The notes: a model not told the origin generated them from the letters alone. A DNA stretch of 64,000 nucleotides from Pseudomonas turukhanskensis (GCF_027922365.1 NZ_BSFN01000002.1:186001-250000), one strand, 5' to 3'. Shown: positions 1-10,232, counted from the first letter of the stretch. Translations and numbers: made by a program.

Positions 1-1535
1 ACCCACGCGTGCAACAACTGCGTGAGACCTATGGCGCAGACGTTGTGCAGCTTATCAGCCGTACCCAGGCGGGGCAGGGCTACGGGGTGTGCGGTATTGG
101 TTATGTGCTCTCCGGCGCGAAAAACAGTGGCACCTTCCAAAGCGGCGCCTGGGCCAGTGCCTACGGCATAACCGGGGTGGATTGCAGCCTGAGCACCATG
201 GCCCACGAGATTGGCCACAACCTTGGGTTGCGCCACTCCTACGAGCAGGACCAGACCGAGGGTTACTACACCAGCCTCGCCCGCGGCGTTCACCAGGGCA
301 CTTACGAATGGGGTCGCGGTTACGGCGTGCAGGGGCGTTTTGCAACCATCATGGCTTACCCGCAGGTGTTCAACGCTTCGGTGCAGGCGCCGCTATTTTC
401 CTCTCCGACTCTGATGGACAGTACCTGCGCTAATCAAGCCTGTGGCCGAGCGGGCGTTGCCGATGCCGCCCGCGCCCTGAATGACATGGCTGCGCAGATC
501 GCCGTGTTGCGCCCGACCAAGGTGCCGGAGACGGTCAACCCCACCACCACACCGACAACCCCCACGACGCCGGTCGCTCCACCGGTAACGGCCTGGTGCA
601 GCAAGCCGGCATTGAAAAGCCTGGTTGCCAATGGTGAATTCCGCACCCTGGACGGTTGGACCAGCTTGCTCAAGGCGGCCACGCTCAGCCAGGTTAACGT
701 CGGCAAGGCCTGCCGCGATGACGCGCTGCAACTGGACTTGCCGGCTGGCCGCGACGATGTATTGGCTACCTCGGTAGGCGCCCTCAAGGTGGGCGCCACG
801 TATCGGCTTAAGGCCAAAATCATGCTCAAGGGCACTAACGTGCGGGGCAACGTTTACCTTGGCATGGTCCACGAGGAGAACGCCGGTTTCAGTTACAGCG
901 CCGTGAATGGCGTGATGAAGTCGGTTACCAGCAGCGAATTCACCCCCATCGACGCAACGTTTATCTACCAGCCGCCTCCCACCGTAATCCGCACGACCTA
1001 TCTGGGGCTGATGAGCCTTAATCGACTGGGCGTGCTGTTGGATGAGGTTGAGCTCAGCGAGGTGACGCCGACCACTGCCATCAAGGCCACTACCCCGGCG
1101 GCATTCAGTTGGAACTTTGACAGTGCCATCGGCGAGTGGACCGGCTTTTACGGCAGCACTCGGCTTACGGCGCTAGCGGCGGCGGGCAAGTCGCTGGAGG
1201 TTTTTGCCCGTAAGGCTGAAGGTACAGGCGCCAGTCTGTTACTGGTCGGCAAGGTGCAGCCAGGCTTGTCCTACAGGTTGAGTGCGGACGTGATGGTGGG
1301 CCGCACCGCCAGCGTCGCGGCATTGGCCTATGCCTACCTCTACCTGGAAGACGCCGCCGGCAACGGCCGTACGTTGTCGCTGGGTGTGGTCAACAGCAAA
1401 GGCGGCGTTTGGAGCAAGCTGCAGCAGAGTTTCCAAGTGCCGGCAGGCAGCTACCGGCGCATAGAGCTATTTGTGCTTGGCACCCGCGCCGACCAATCGC
1501 TGTTCGTGGACAATGTCAGCCTCAACCGACTCTAA
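1..1535 (+). CDS. Secreted metzincin zinc metalloprotease with two C-terminal carbohydrate-binding-like domains (5' truncated)
   Basis: Likely an extracellular zinc endopeptidase of the reprolysin/M12B-M72 type. The zinc motif HEIGHNLGLRH is at residues 66-76 counted from the GTG at position 9 (ligands H66, H70, H76; catalytic E67), and the Met-turn IMAYP is at 114-118. The catalytic domain ends near residue 168. A Pro/Thr linker (about 170-195) follows, then two similar beta-rich modules (about 205-350 and 360-508) that look like CBM4/9-type carbohydrate-binding folds. The frame is open to the window edge and the N-terminal half of a metzincin is absent, so the true start, signal peptide and any propeptide lie upstream; the GTG at 9 is only the first in-frame start codon. 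A strong hairpin follows the stop. Peptidase class is confident from the motif; substrate and domain names are inferred. Confidence 0.8.
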   Translation, partial: PRVQQLRETYGADVVQLISRTQAGQGYGVCGIGYVLSGAKNSGTFQSGAWASAYGITGVDCSLSTMAHEIGHNLGLRHSYEQDQTEGYYTSLARGVHQGTYEWGRGYGVQGRFATIMAYPQVFNASVQAPLFSSPTLMDSTCANQACGRAGVADAARALNDMAAQIAVLRPTKVPETVNPTTTPTTPTTPVAPPVTAWCSKPALKSLVANGEFRTLDGWTSLLKAATLSQVNVGKACRDDALQLDLPAGRDDVLATSVGALKVGATYRLKAKIMLKGTNVRGNVYLGMVHEENAGFSYSAVNGVMKSVTSSEFTPIDATFIYQPPPTVIRTTYLGLMSLNRLGVLLDEVELSEVTPTTAIKATTPAAFSWNFDSAIGEWTGFYGSTRLTALAAAGKSLEVFARKAEGTGASLLLVGKVQPGLSYRLSADVMVGRTASVAALAYAYLYLEDAAGNGRTLSLGVVNSKGGVWSKLQQSFQVPAGSYRRIELFVLGTRADQSLFVDNVSLNRL

Positions 1536-1541
1536 CCATCG

Positions 1542-1577
1542 AACACCTGGCGCCCCTCGGGGCGTCAGGTGTTTTTT
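1542..1577. terminator. Bidirectional intrinsic terminator between convergent protease and yjeH
   Basis: Near-perfect inverted repeat: AACACCTG-g-CGCCCC, loop TCG, GGGCG-t-CAGGTGTT, followed by seven T on the + strand. It separates the + strand protease from the - strand exporter. The TGA stop of the exporter (1565-1567) lies inside the right arm. Confidence 0.8.
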
Positions 1578-2848
1578 TGGGAAGGCACGGATAACGGCGT
1601 GGCCGGCGCGCGACGCGCGCCCATAAGGTCCAGCGCACCGAGTGCCAGCAGCAAGGCCACGGCGTACCAGGCATCATTGCCCAAGGCGACCATCACCAGC
1701 GCGCACAACAACGCACTAAAGGCCGCCACCCAGCGCCACACGCCTTTGAGCAACATCCACCCGGCCGCCATGCTGAACAGATAGATAAGTACGAAGTTGC
1801 CGTTGGCGTAGCGAATCAGCTGGTCCACCGACAGTTGCAGCACGGCCGCCAAGCTGGCGCACAGCGCGCAGATGATCACCACCAGCAAGAGCGCACGGGC
1901 AGGCACGCCATGGTGGTTGCGTTGTGCCAACGGGCGCGGCAGCTTCCCTTCGTCGGCCAGGCTCCAGATCAGTCGGGCAAAGCCCTGCATATACACGTTC
2001 ATCGAGGCGAAGCAGGCCAGGTAGCCGATCAGGGCACTTAACCAACGGGCCTTGGCGCCGAACAATTGGTCGAGCATGCGCGGCAGGGAGGCGGCGTCGG
2101 TGGTTACATCGCCATAGGCATGGAAACTCAGCACCGCCAACGAGCAGGCCCAATACACCAGGCCCGCGAGCAGCACCCCCAGCAGCAGCGCCAGAGGGAA
2201 GTCACGGTGCGGGTGTTTGAATTCTTCGCCCATATGGGTGAAAGCTTCGATGCCGACGAAGCACCAGAACATCACGCCCAGGGCGGCCGGCAGCAGGTGC
2301 CAGGAACCGTTCAGGTCTGGCAGCAGAGGTTGATTGGCGTGGGGCAAATCGCCGGCCCACCAGATGAGGCCAACGGTGGCGATAATCGCCAGGGCGATGG
2401 CGCCCTGCACCATGCCGGACGCTTTGGCTGGGCGCTGACCAAGCAGCAGCATCATTCCCAGAGTGGCCAATTGAATCGCCAGTGACTGGCCCCGGCCCAG
2501 ATCGAACAGGGCCTGGAAAAAGCCGGTAGAAATATTCAGCGCCGCCGGCAAACCCACCGGCAGCACGGCCAGAAACAGCAATGCGCTGATGCGCTCCATG
2601 CGCGGGCCAAATGCACGGCCAATCAAGTGCGGTGCACCGCCAGCGTGGGGAAAGTGACGGCCCAGTTGGGCGAAGGTAAACGCCACCGGCAACACCAGCA
2701 CAATCAGCAGTAGCCATGCCCACAGCGAGGCACCGCCGGCCGCCGTGGCAGCCAATGCGGGTACAACGAAAATGCCGGTGCCCAGCAGCGATGTGCTCAG
2801 CAGGCCGATGCCCTGCAACAGGCTCAATTCTTGGTTAAGGCGACTCAT
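1565..2848 (-). CDS. yjeH: APC-superfamily amino acid exporter, YjeH-like
   Basis: Predicted inner-membrane amino acid transporter of 427 residues with about 12 hydrophobic segments. It resembles E. coli YjeH, an exporter of L-methionine and branched-chain amino acids, throughout: the start (QELSLLQGIGLLSTSLLGTG), the VMFWCFVGIEAF segment and IGYLACFAS all match that family as I recall it. The reading frame is open another 46 codons upstream, but that extension is not hydrophobic and crosses the divergent promoter region, so I place the start at the ATG ending at 2848, which gives the family's usual length. An Lrp/AsnC regulator is divergently transcribed 130 bases away. Family-typical wiring suggests the regulator senses an amino acid and controls this exporter, but that is inference. 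Confidence 0.85.
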   Translation of the reverse strand: MSRLNQELSLLQGIGLLSTSLLGTGIFVVPALAATAAGGASLWAWLLLIVLVLPVAFTFAQLGRHFPHAGGAPHLIGRAFGPRMERISALLFLAVLPVGLPAALNISTGFFQALFDLGRGQSLAIQLATLGMMLLLGQRPAKASGMVQGAIALAIIATVGLIWWAGDLPHANQPLLPDLNGSWHLLPAALGVMFWCFVGIEAFTHMGEEFKHPHRDFPLALLLGVLLAGLVYWACSLAVLSFHAYGDVTTDAASLPRMLDQLFGAKARWLSALIGYLACFASMNVYMQGFARLIWSLADEGKLPRPLAQRNHHGVPARALLLVVIICALCASLAAVLQLSVDQLIRYANGNFVLIYLFSMAAGWMLLKGVWRWVAAFSALLCALVMVALGNDAWYAVALLLALGALDLMGARRAPATPLSVPSQKNT

Positions 2849-2978
2849 GGGGTATGCTCTGCGGTCCGTCGTCGCCCATGTTAAGCCGCCTGTCATTTGC
2901 GCGGATCTGGCGAACTGACGGCATTGCCCGGCAAAGTGACGGAAGTCGCCGCCAACCTGTTCGCGTGAGATTTTCCTT

Positions 2979-3398
2979 ATGGACAAATTCGATCAGCAGA
3001 TCATCGCCCTGTTGCGTACCGATGCCCGTCTGGCCGTGACGCAGATCGCCCGCGAGGTCAATCTTTCCCGCTCTGCGGTCAGCGAGCGTATTCGCCAGCT
3101 TGAGCAAGCCGGCGTGATTCAAGGCTACCGCGCCGTGATCGCCGAACCGCAAGGCGTAGCGGTGAAGTGCTATCTGGAGCTGTATTACAACGGCGGGCGC
3201 TGCGAAAACTACGTCGAGCGCATGCAGGTCTACCCGGAAATTCGCCGCATCAGCGGCATCAGCGGTGAGACCGACATGCTGGTGTATATCGAAGCGCCGT
3301 CCATGCAGCGCCTGGCCGAGGTGCGCGGTGAAATCGAAAACTTTCCCGGCATGCAGAAAGTGAAAACCCACATGGTGGTGAAGGATTGGACCATCTGA
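2979..3398 (+). CDS. Lrp/AsnC-family transcriptional regulator
   Basis: A 139-residue DNA-binding regulator. The N-terminal helix-turn-helix (about residues 4-60, including ARLAVTQIAREVNLSRSAVS) is followed by the RAM/AsnC ligand-binding domain (about 66-139, with the GISGETDMLVYIEA strand-turn region). Length and layout are those of Lrp/AsnC proteins, which act as dimers or octamers responding to amino acids. It is transcribed away from the YjeH-like exporter, a common arrangement for amino acid exporters and their local regulator. The Shine-Dalgarno sequence is weak (GAGATTTTCCTT before the ATG). The effector cannot be read from the sequence. Confidence 0.88.
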   Translation: MDKFDQQIIALLRTDARLAVTQIAREVNLSRSAVSERIRQLEQAGVIQGYRAVIAEPQGVAVKCYLELYYNGGRCENYVERMQVYPEIRRISGISGETDMLVYIEAPSMQRLAEVRGEIENFPGMQKVKTHMVVKDWTI

Positions 3399-3420
3399 AG
3401 TTTTTCGCGCTTGCAGGGCC

Positions 3421-4122
3421 TTACCGCAACACGTCCTTCAGCGGCTCACGGCGCAGCCGCTCGACCAACGCGGGCAGTTCATCCATATGCCCAATCACAT
3501 GCTCCACACCGAGTTGCCGCAGGGTCTCGCCATGCTCTGGCGGAATATGGCTGGCGCCGAGAAAACCGATGACACGCATGCCGGCGGTCAGTGCCGCGGT
3601 CACGCCGGTGGTGCTGTCTTCAATTACCAGGCAACGCGCTGGCGCGACGCCGTTGGTTTTCGCCGCCAGTAGATAAACGTCCGGTGCCGGTTTGGGCCGT
3701 GGCACGTGCTCGGCGCTGAAGATGCCGCTGTCGATGCGTTCGGTGAGTTCGCAGCGTTGCAGCGAGTGCACGATGCCGCTCAGGTGACTGTTGGAGGCCA
3801 CGGCCAGCGGCAAGTCGATGGCCATATAGGCGGCGCGGGCACCGGCAATGGGTTGGGCATCGTCGTGAATGCGCGTGGCGGTGCTTTGGTACAGGTCGCG
3901 AATAAAGGACTCGTCCAGCTTGATGCCGAAGTGCGCTTCAACGCGGGCCAGAATGTCGCGCGCTTGCAAGCCAAAGGTGCCGTGCAGAACGAGTTCGAGT
4001 TCGTGCAGGGGGACAAGTTTGCCCAGCGCTTGGCGCACCATGCGTTCGGCGACGATTTCGCTGTCGATCAATACACCGTCGCAATCGCTGATCAACAGGT
4101 CGATGTAGCTGGCTGCGGTCAT
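3421..4122 (-). CDS. HAD-superfamily (subfamily IA) phosphatase
   Basis: A 233-residue cytoplasmic HAD hydrolase. Motif I is SDCDGVLIDSE (nucleophile D13, acid/base D15), motif II is in VASNSH, the motif III lysine lies in RPKPAPDVY, and motif IV is VIEDSTTG. It has an alpha-helical cap between motifs I and II, as in E. coli YieH (6-phosphogluconate phosphatase) and beta-phosphoglucomutase-like enzymes. I use the ATG ending at 4122, which has GGAG about 10 bases upstream; a TTG three codons earlier overlaps that site. It lies convergent to the Lrp gene and divergent from sbcD. Substrate unknown. Confidence 0.82.
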   Translation of the reverse strand: MTAASYIDLLISDCDGVLIDSEIVAERMVRQALGKLVPLHELELVLHGTFGLQARDILARVEAHFGIKLDESFIRDLYQSTATRIHDDAQPIAGARAAYMAIDLPLAVASNSHLSGIVHSLQRCELTERIDSGIFSAEHVPRPKPAPDVYLLAAKTNGVAPARCLVIEDSTTGVTAALTAGMRVIGFLGASHIPPEHGETLRQLGVEHVIGHMDELPALVERLRREPLKDVLR

Positions 4123-4227
4123 AGGGCACAAGCTCCAGGGCGCTGAAAGGGCAGCGCGTTGTTATTTGCCAAGGGCGGCGCTTTGATCCAAGGTTGGCGC
4201 CTTGAAAACCGCGAGAATAAAACCGGG

Positions 4228-5448
4228 ATGCGCATTCTGCACAGCTCTGACTGGCACCTTGGCCAGCATTTTATGGGCAAGACCCGCCAGGCCGAACACC
4301 AGGCTTTTACCACATGGTTGATTGAGCAATGTGCAGCCCATGGGGTGGATGCGCTGATTATTGCCGGCGATATTTTCGATACCGGCGCGCCGCCCAGTTA
4401 TGCCCGCGAACTGTATAACGAATTTATCGTGGCCCTGCGCGCGACCGGCACGCAGTTGGTGGTGCTGGGCGGCAACCATGATTCGGTGGCCATGCTCGGC
4501 GAAAGCAAAAGCCTGCTGGCCCACCTCAATACGCGCGTGATTCCCTCGGTCGCCAGCGATCTCAACGAGCAGGTGCTGGTGTTGCACGACCGCGCCGGCA
4601 ACCCTGGCGCAGTACTGTGCGGCATTCCCTTCATTCGCCCGCGCGATGTGCTGCAAAGCCGGGCCGGGCAGAGTGCGCAGGACAAACAGTTGTCGTTGCA
4701 GGAGGCCATCCATGGCCACTACCAGCAGTTGCATGCGCTGGCCGAACAACGCCGCGATGAACTGGGCGGCGAGTTGCCGATCATTGCCACCGGGCACCTG
4801 ACCACTGTAGGCGCCAGCGCCAGCGAATCGGTGCGCGAGATCTATGTCGGCGCCCTGGAGGCCTTTCCTACCAGCGCCTTTCCGCCGGCTGCTTATATCG
4901 CCCTGGGGCATATTCATCGCCCGCAGAAGGTCGGTGGTCTGGAGCATATCCGCTACTGCGGTTCGCCCATTCCCTTGAGTTTCGACGAGGCTAAACAGAG
5001 CAAGGAAGTGTTGCTGGTGGAGTTTGCCGGTCGCGAGCTCAGTACTGTCCAGGCGCTGTCGGTGCCGCGTTCCCAGGCATTGGTTTCGGTGCGCGGCAAC
5101 TTGGCCGAGTTGCAAAGCGCGATTACCGAAGCGGCGCTGCAAGGCTCGGTCGAGAGTCCGGTGTGGCTGGAAGTATGCGTCAGCGCTGACGATTATCTCA
5201 GTGACCTGCAAACCCGCATTCAGGCCATGACCAAGGGCTTGCCGGTTGAGGTGTTACGCATTCGTCGCGAGCGCGGCAATGCCCAGGCCAGCCTGCAAGG
5301 CAGCGCCAAGGAAACCCTGGATGAGCTCAGTACCGACGATGTATTCGCCCAGCGCTTGGGCAGTGAAACCCTGGATGAAGCCCTGGAAAAACGCCTTCAG
5401 GGCCTGTACCGCCAGGTGGTGAGTGAGTTGCAGGAGGGCGAGGAATGA
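4228..5448 (+). CDS. sbcD: Exonuclease subunit SbcD (Mre11-type)
   Basis: Nuclease subunit of SbcCD, which opens DNA hairpins and degrades double-strand ends at palindromes. The metallophosphoesterase motifs are in order: DWHLGQ (D8, H10), GDIFDTG (D48), GGNHDS (N83, H84, D85) and GHIHRPQ near residue 231. The 406-residue length is typical. The frame is open 23 codons further upstream, but the ATG at 4228 begins the conserved [10 protein letters not shown] sequence. The stop overlaps the start of sbcC by four bases (ATGA), so the two are translationally coupled. Confidence 0.95.
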   Translation: MRILHSSDWHLGQHFMGKTRQAEHQAFTTWLIEQCAAHGVDALIIAGDIFDTGAPPSYARELYNEFIVALRATGTQLVVLGGNHDSVAMLGESKSLLAHLNTRVIPSVASDLNEQVLVLHDRAGNPGAVLCGIPFIRPRDVLQSRAGQSAQDKQLSLQEAIHGHYQQLHALAEQRRDELGGELPIIATGHLTTVGASASESVREIYVGALEAFPTSAFPPAAYIALGHIHRPQKVGGLEHIRYCGSPIPLSFDEAKQSKEVLLVEFAGRELSTVQALSVPRSQALVSVRGNLAELQSAITEAALQGSVESPVWLEVCVSADDYLSDLQTRIQAMTKGLPVEVLRIRRERGNAQASLQGSAKETLDELSTDDVFAQRLGSETLDEALEKRLQGLYRQVVSELQEGEE

Positions 5449-8400
5449 AGATTCTCAGCCTGCGCCTGAAAAACCTTAACTCGCTCAAGGGCGAGTGGAA
5501 AATCGACTTTGCCGCCGAGCCGTTCAAAGACAACGGCCTGTTCGCCATCACCGGCCCCACCGGCGCCGGCAAAACCACATTGCTGGATGCCATCTGCCTG
5601 GCGCTCTATCACCGCACGCCGCGCATGAGCACGCTGTCGGCCAGCGCCAACGAGTTGATGACCCGGCATACCGCCGATTGCCTGGCCGAAGTCGAGTTCG
5701 AGGTGAAGGGCCAGCGTTACCGTGCCTTCTGGAGCCAGCGCCGTGCGCGGGACAAAAGTGATGGGGCGTTGCAGGCGCCCAAGGTGGAACTGGCCAAGGT
5801 GGATGCCGCGACCGGCGAGGGCGACATTCTTACCGACAAGATCAACGAAAAATACCGCCTGACCGAACACCTTACCGGCCTGGATTTCGAGCGGTTCACC
5901 AAGTCGATGTTGCTGGCCCAGGGTGGCTTTGCCGCGTTCCTCGAGGCCAATGCCAACCAGCGCGCTGAGCTGCTGGAGGAGCTGACCGGCACCGATATCT
6001 ATGGGCAGATTTCCCAACGGGTATTCGAGCGCACCCGCGATGTGCGCGAAGAGTTGGGGCAGTTGCGCGCCCGTGCCGAAGGCGTGGAACTGCTCAGCGA
6101 TGAGCAGCGTCAGCTGCTGGAAGAAGAAGGTCGGCAGTTGGGCGTCAGTGAAACGACGTTAGTCGCCGAACAACAGGAGGTTCAGCGCCAGCGGCAGTGG
6201 CGCGAGGACCTGAGCAAAGCCCAGGCCCAACACCAGCAGGCGCAGCTTCAAGAGCAACAGGCGCAGCAGCAGATGGCCGCAGCGCAACCGCAGTTGGATC
6301 GTCTGGCCGCGTGCGCCCCGGCCCTGAAGCTGCAGCCGCTGCACGGTGCCTGGCAGCGCGCGTTGCACGGCGTTGCGCAGCGCCAGCAAGAGCTGCAAAA
6401 CACCGAGCAGGCGCAGCGTCAGGCCGGTGAGCAGGTGCAACAGGCTGTTTGGCTTGCCAGCCAACTGAGCCAGCAGATTCTGGCGGCGCGGCAGGCGCAG
6501 GTCACGCAATTGGGCGAGCAGCAACAAACGTTGAGCCGGCAGTTGTCCGCGCAACCGCAGCAGCGCCTGTTGGGTGAAAAACTCGGTGCCTGGGGCGCGC
6601 AGTTCGCCGCCCTGGCTGACCTGCTTGAGGCTGTCAGTGCCCAGCAGCAGCGCCAACAAAAGACTAAGCACGCGGCGGCAAACTTGGCCGAGCAGATGCA
6701 GGCGCTTGCCGCGCAGGTGGCGGTAGCCGAACAGCAGCTGCAGCAAGCGCAAGCGGTCGAAGCCGAACAACAGCGCCAATTGCAGCAGTTGTTTGCCGGG
6801 CAGGCGGAAAACGATCTGCGCGAGCAAGCACAGCGGTTGCTCACCCATGGCCACGGGCTTGAACGCTTGCAGCAGATTGGCCAGCAGCGGCAGCAACTGG
6901 CCCAGCAGGCGGCGCAATTGACGGCCAGCCTGGCTGAGTTGATGCAACAAAAAAGCGCCAGGGAGCAGGACCTTCACACCCTGCGTAGCCACTACAAAGA
7001 AGTGCAGCAGCAGGTGCGCGACAAGGAAAAACTGCTGGAGCAGGAACAGCGCATTCAGGACCTAGAGGCATACCGCGCCCAGTTGCAGGCACAGCAACCT
7101 TGCCCCCTGTGCGGCTCGCTTGAGCACCCGGCGGTAGCGGCGTATCAGGCGCTCGACAACTCGGCCACCCAGCAGGAACTGTTGGCGAAAAAGGTCCAAC
7201 TCGACGGTTTGCGTGAGCAGGGCGAAACGTTGAATAGCCAAGTGGCCGCGTTGACTGAACGGGTGCAACAACAGACCAATCAGCAGGCAGTCGTTGATCA
7301 GCAGCGTCAGCAGCAGGCGCAGCTCTGGGCCGATCAATGCCAGGCGCTGGGCGTGCAGCTCGCTGATGCGGCGGCGTTGAAAAATGAACAGGCGAGCCAC
7401 GAACAACAGGTCGCCGAGTTGCAGCAGCGCCTGGCGCCGCTGGAGCAACTGAAAGCGGCCCTGGAGGCGGCCCGAGCCGCCAGCCAACAGACGCAGACTC
7501 AGCACCGTGACAGTGCTCAGCAACTGGCGCTGCTCCATAAAGACCAGCAGGCCAATCAGCAGCAGCAAGCCGAAAGCGACGCGCACCTGGCGCGCTTACA
7601 GCTTCAGCAGCAGGAACAACAGGGGCGCCTTGCCGCGGCGCTGGCCGAGTCGGGCTACACCCTGCCGGCCGATGGCGCACAGTGGTTGTTGGAACGCGAG
7701 CAGGAATGGGCGCTGTATCAGCAACGGCAACAGGACCTGCAACGCCTGCAAGACCAATGGCGTGATGCGCAGCACGGCCTGACGGCGGCCAGCGAAGCGC
7801 ACGCGCTGTGGCAGCAGCGCTGGGTACAGCACGGCGAGGTGGCGTTTGCCGAGCCCGTGGCGCAAGACGATGGGCTGGCGCGTCTGGCCGCTGTCGAGCA
7901 GCAATACGCCCTCGCGTTGCAGCAGGTGAGCGCGCTGGTGGGTAAACAGCAAACCCTGAGCGAGCTTCTGCAGCAGGAGCAGCTTGAGCTGCAACATCAA
8001 CAACGCACCTGGAACGAAGCGCTGGCCCAGAGCCCGTTCGCCGATGAAGGGGGTTACCTAGCCGCGTTGCTCAGCGACCAACAGCAGACCGAGCTGCACG
8101 CACTCAAGCGCCAACTGGAAAAAGCCCTGACCGAGGCGCAAGCCCTGCAGGCGGCCAGCACCCAGGCGTTGGCGCAGTTGCAGGCGGCACCGCAGACGGA
8201 ACTTGGCAATGAGCAACTCGCCGAGCAGTTGCAGCAGCTCAATGAACAACTCAAACAACTCAGCCAGCGTCAGGGCGAAATACGCGCGCAGCTCGATGGC
8301 GACACTGCTCGCCGTGCCGGGCAGCAGGCCTTGTTTGCCGCCATCGGCGAAAAGGGCGCCGAGCACGATCTGTGGCAACACCTTAATGGCCTGATCGGTT

Positions 8401-8885
8401 CCGCCGACGGTGCCAAGTACCGAAAATTCGCCCAGGGCCTGACCCTGGATCATCTGGTGTACCTGGCCAACCAACAACTACAGCGTTTGCACGGCCGCTA
8501 TCAACTGGCCCGACGCGGCAGCGGTGAACTGGAACTGGAAGTGCTCGACACCTGGCAAGGCGATACAGCGCGCGACTGCAAAACCCTGTCCGGTGGCGAA
8601 AGTTTTCTGGTGAGCCTGGCGTTGGCATTGGCGCTTTCCGACTTGGTCAGCCACAAGACCAGCATCGACTCGCTGTTCCTTGACGAAGGTTTCGGTACGC
8701 TGGACGGCGAGACGCTGGAGGTGGCGCTCGATGCCCTGGATGCATTGAATGCCAGCGGCAAGATGATCGGCGTGATCAGTCACGTGGAGGCGCTTAAAGA
8801 GCGCATTCCGGTGCAGTTGAAAGTGCACAAGAGTGTGGGCTTGGGCTATAGCGCCTTAGATAGCCGCTACGCGGTTAAACCGTAG
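5445..8885 (+). CDS. sbcC: Exonuclease subunit SbcC (Rad50/SMC-type ATPase)
   Basis: ATPase subunit of the SbcCD nuclease, 1146 residues. Walker [10 protein letters not shown] is at 37-45. A very long coiled coil is interrupted by a zinc hook CPLC at 553-556. The ABC signature LSGGES is near 1047 and Walker [12 protein letters not shown] near 1079. The coiled-coil arms are strikingly glutamine-rich, with many CAG/CAA runs. The frame closes on a TAG contributed by the GTAG head of a REP-like repeat, and the last residues (AVKP) directly abut the repeat. It overlaps sbcD by four bases. Confidence 0.95.
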   Translation: MKILSLRLKNLNSLKGEWKIDFAAEPFKDNGLFAITGPTGAGKTTLLDAICLALYHRTPRMSTLSASANELMTRHTADCLAEVEFEVKGQRYRAFWSQRRARDKSDGALQAPKVELAKVDAATGEGDILTDKINEKYRLTEHLTGLDFERFTKSMLLAQGGFAAFLEANANQRAELLEELTGTDIYGQISQRVFERTRDVREELGQLRARAEGVELLSDEQRQLLEEEGRQLGVSETTLVAEQQEVQRQRQWREDLSKAQAQHQQAQLQEQQAQQQMAAAQPQLDRLAACAPALKLQPLHGAWQRALHGVAQRQQELQNTEQAQRQAGEQVQQAVWLASQLSQQILAARQAQVTQLGEQQQTLSRQLSAQPQQRLLGEKLGAWGAQFAALADLLEAVSAQQQRQQKTKHAAANLAEQMQALAAQVAVAEQQLQQAQAVEAEQQRQLQQLFAGQAENDLREQAQRLLTHGHGLERLQQIGQQRQQLAQQAAQLTASLAELMQQKSAREQDLHTLRSHYKEVQQQVRDKEKLLEQEQRIQDLEAYRAQLQAQQPCPLCGSLEHPAVAAYQALDNSATQQELLAKKVQLDGLREQGETLNSQVAALTERVQQQTNQQAVVDQQRQQQAQLWADQCQALGVQLADAAALKNEQASHEQQVAELQQRLAPLEQLKAALEAARAASQQTQTQHRDSAQQLALLHKDQQANQQQQAESDAHLARLQLQQQEQQGRLAAALAESGYTLPADGAQWLLEREQEWALYQQRQQDLQRLQDQWRDAQHGLTAASEAHALWQQRWVQHGEVAFAEPVAQDDGLARLAAVEQQYALALQQVSALVGKQQTLSELLQQEQLELQHQQRTWNEALAQSPFADEGGYLAALLSDQQQTELHALKRQLEKALTEAQALQAASTQALAQLQAAPQTELGNEQLAEQLQQLNEQLKQLSQRQGEIRAQLDGDTARRAGQQALFAAIGEKGAEHDLWQHLNGLIGSADGAKYRKFAQGLTLDHLVYLANQQLQRLHGRYQLARRGSGELELEVLDTWQGDTARDCKTLSGGESFLVSLALALALSDLVSHKTSIDSLFLDEGFGTLDGETLEVALDALDALNASGKMIGVISHVEALKERIPVQLKVHKSVGLGYSALDSRYAVKP

Positions 8886-8948
8886 GGTGTGCTACGCGCA
8901 CCCGTGCGATTTCCCAGCAACCGCAACGGTGCGCATAGCGCAGCCTAC
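8882..8948. repeat. REP-type inverted repeat, GTAGGGTG class
   Basis: Imperfect inverted repeat with 21-base arms at 8882-8902 and 8928-8948. The right arm reversed (GTAGGCTGCGCTATGCGCAC) differs from the left (GTAGGGTGTGCTACGCGCAC) at three positions. The GTAG head is the signature of Pseudomonas REP elements. The TAG in it is the stop codon of sbcC. Confidence 0.7.
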
Positions 8949-8971
8949 AAGGTAAAAAAAGGAGGTCACTG

Positions 8972-9334
8972 ATGGGCCATCGCCCCTTGCAGCAATACCA
9001 GGGTAGCTGCCACTGCGGCGCCGTGCGGTTTCAGATTGAAACGGATTTCCCCGAGCTGACGCAGTGCGACTGCTCCATCTGCCGGCGTAAAAACGCGTTA
9101 ATGGTGGCGGTGCATGAAAGCCGTTTTCAGCTGTTGGCCGGCGAAGACGCGCTGACCGAGTACCAATTCAATACCCACGTTGCACGGCATTTTTTCTGCA
9201 AGGTGTGCGGCATCTATCCGTTCCACCGCAAGCGCTCGATGCCGGATCATTTCGGCATCAACGTGTTCTGTCTGGAGGATTTCGACCCGACGGGTATCCA
9301 CGTGCGTCAGGCCGTGGGCAAGGGCATGACCTGA
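8972..9334 (+). CDS. GFA/CENP-V-fold zinc-binding protein
   Basis: A 120-residue cytoplasmic protein of the GFA family, named after a proposed glutathione-dependent formaldehyde-activating enzyme. Zinc-binding cysteines are visible as CHC (C13, C15), CDCSIC (C32, C34, C37) and CKVC (C76, C79), the usual two-site pattern. A strong AAAGGAGGT Shine-Dalgarno lies 6-7 bases before the ATG. It stands alone after the repeat following sbcC and converges on the solute-binding gene with only a few bases between stops. The biochemical role of most GFA paralogues is unproven, so I give only the fold. Confidence 0.8.
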   Translation: MGHRPLQQYQGSCHCGAVRFQIETDFPELTQCDCSICRRKNALMVAVHESRFQLLAGEDALTEYQFNTHVARHFFCKVCGIYPFHRKRSMPDHFGINVFCLEDFDPTGIHVRQAVGKGMT

Positions 9335-9337
9335 CGG

Positions 9338-10162
9338 TTATTCGACCGCGCTCACGGAGTCGATCTGTTCCTGCGAGTAGGTGCCGCGGTAGAACCGCGC
9401 CACTGTACCGTCGCGTTTCATTTCATCGAGCACCTTTTGCCAGCGTTCGATGGTGCTGTCCGGGGTGGCCAGCGAGAAGGCGATATACAGCTCGCGGATG
9501 TCCAGCTCCAACACCCGCTTGATGGTGTGAGAGGGCAGGCCGACGGTGGCAAGAAAGGCGTTTTTCTCGATGTCGCTGGTGGCCCAGATGGCCACCCGTT
9601 TGTGCAGCAACATACTCAGGCATTGTTCTGGCAGGGTGGGCAGGGCCAGATTGGTGAAGCCTTTTTGCTGCAGCATGTCGGCGCTGCTGTCACCGTTGTA
9701 GGCGCAAATGCCGGCGGCCTCGCGGGCTTGCTCCATGTTGTTCAGCGGCTGGGCATTTTCTTCCAGAGCGTAGAGGCCGCGGGAGATCCGCTTGATTGGG
9801 CCTACCCACTTGAACAGTTTTTCCCGGTCACGGGTGCGGGCCGTTTCGAACAGGGCGACCTGCTGGTTGGTCAGCGCGTATTCGTAGCCGCGCTTCCACG
9901 GGTGCAGTTCGATTTCGGCACGCTCACCCGCTCGGCGCATCAGCTCGCGCACCATCTCGGCAGTGGGGCCGGTGACCCGACCGGAAGGCTCCTGGTATTC
10001 CCCTGGCGGCGAGTGTTCGGTGAGTACCCGCAAAACCCCCAGCGTGTTATGCGGCTCTGCGGGTGCCAGGCAGGGAAAGGCGAAGGCCAGGGTGAAAAAA
10101 ACACAGGAGAGGGGATGGACTCGACGGGCGTTTACAGCCATGCGGTCGGTCTCCTTGCTCAT
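9338..10162 (-). CDS. Periplasmic solute-binding protein, SBP_bac_3 type
   Basis: A 274-residue secreted protein of the extracellular solute-binding family 3 fold, related to amino-acid-binding proteins. After a long basic n-region it has the hydrophobic stretch SCVFFTLAFAFPCLAPAEP, a plausible signal peptide with cleavage near APA. The mature domain has LRVLTEHSPPGEYQE and PTAEMVRELMRRAG, typical of the first lobe. The frame is open further upstream, but the ATG ending at 10162 has AGGTGA five bases before it. No permease or ATPase genes adjoin, so this is probably a solitary binding or sensing protein rather than part of a complete ABC transporter. Ligand unknown. Confidence 0.75.
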   Translation of the reverse strand: MSKETDRMAVNARRVHPLSCVFFTLAFAFPCLAPAEPHNTLGVLRVLTEHSPPGEYQEPSGRVTGPTAEMVRELMRRAGERAEIELHPWKRGYEYALTNQQVALFETARTRDREKLFKWVGPIKRISRGLYALEENAQPLNNMEQAREAAGICAYNGDSSADMLQQKGFTNLALPTLPEQCLSMLLHKRVAIWATSDIEKNAFLATVGLPSHTIKRVLELDIRELYIAFSLATPDSTIERWQKVLDEMKRDGTVARFYRGTYSQEQIDSVSAVE

Positions 10163-10232
10163 GTATTCACCTGCGTGTGCCAGCCTTTGGAAATCGCAGG
10201 CTATCAGAACGGCGGCGCTTCGGCAGACCAAT

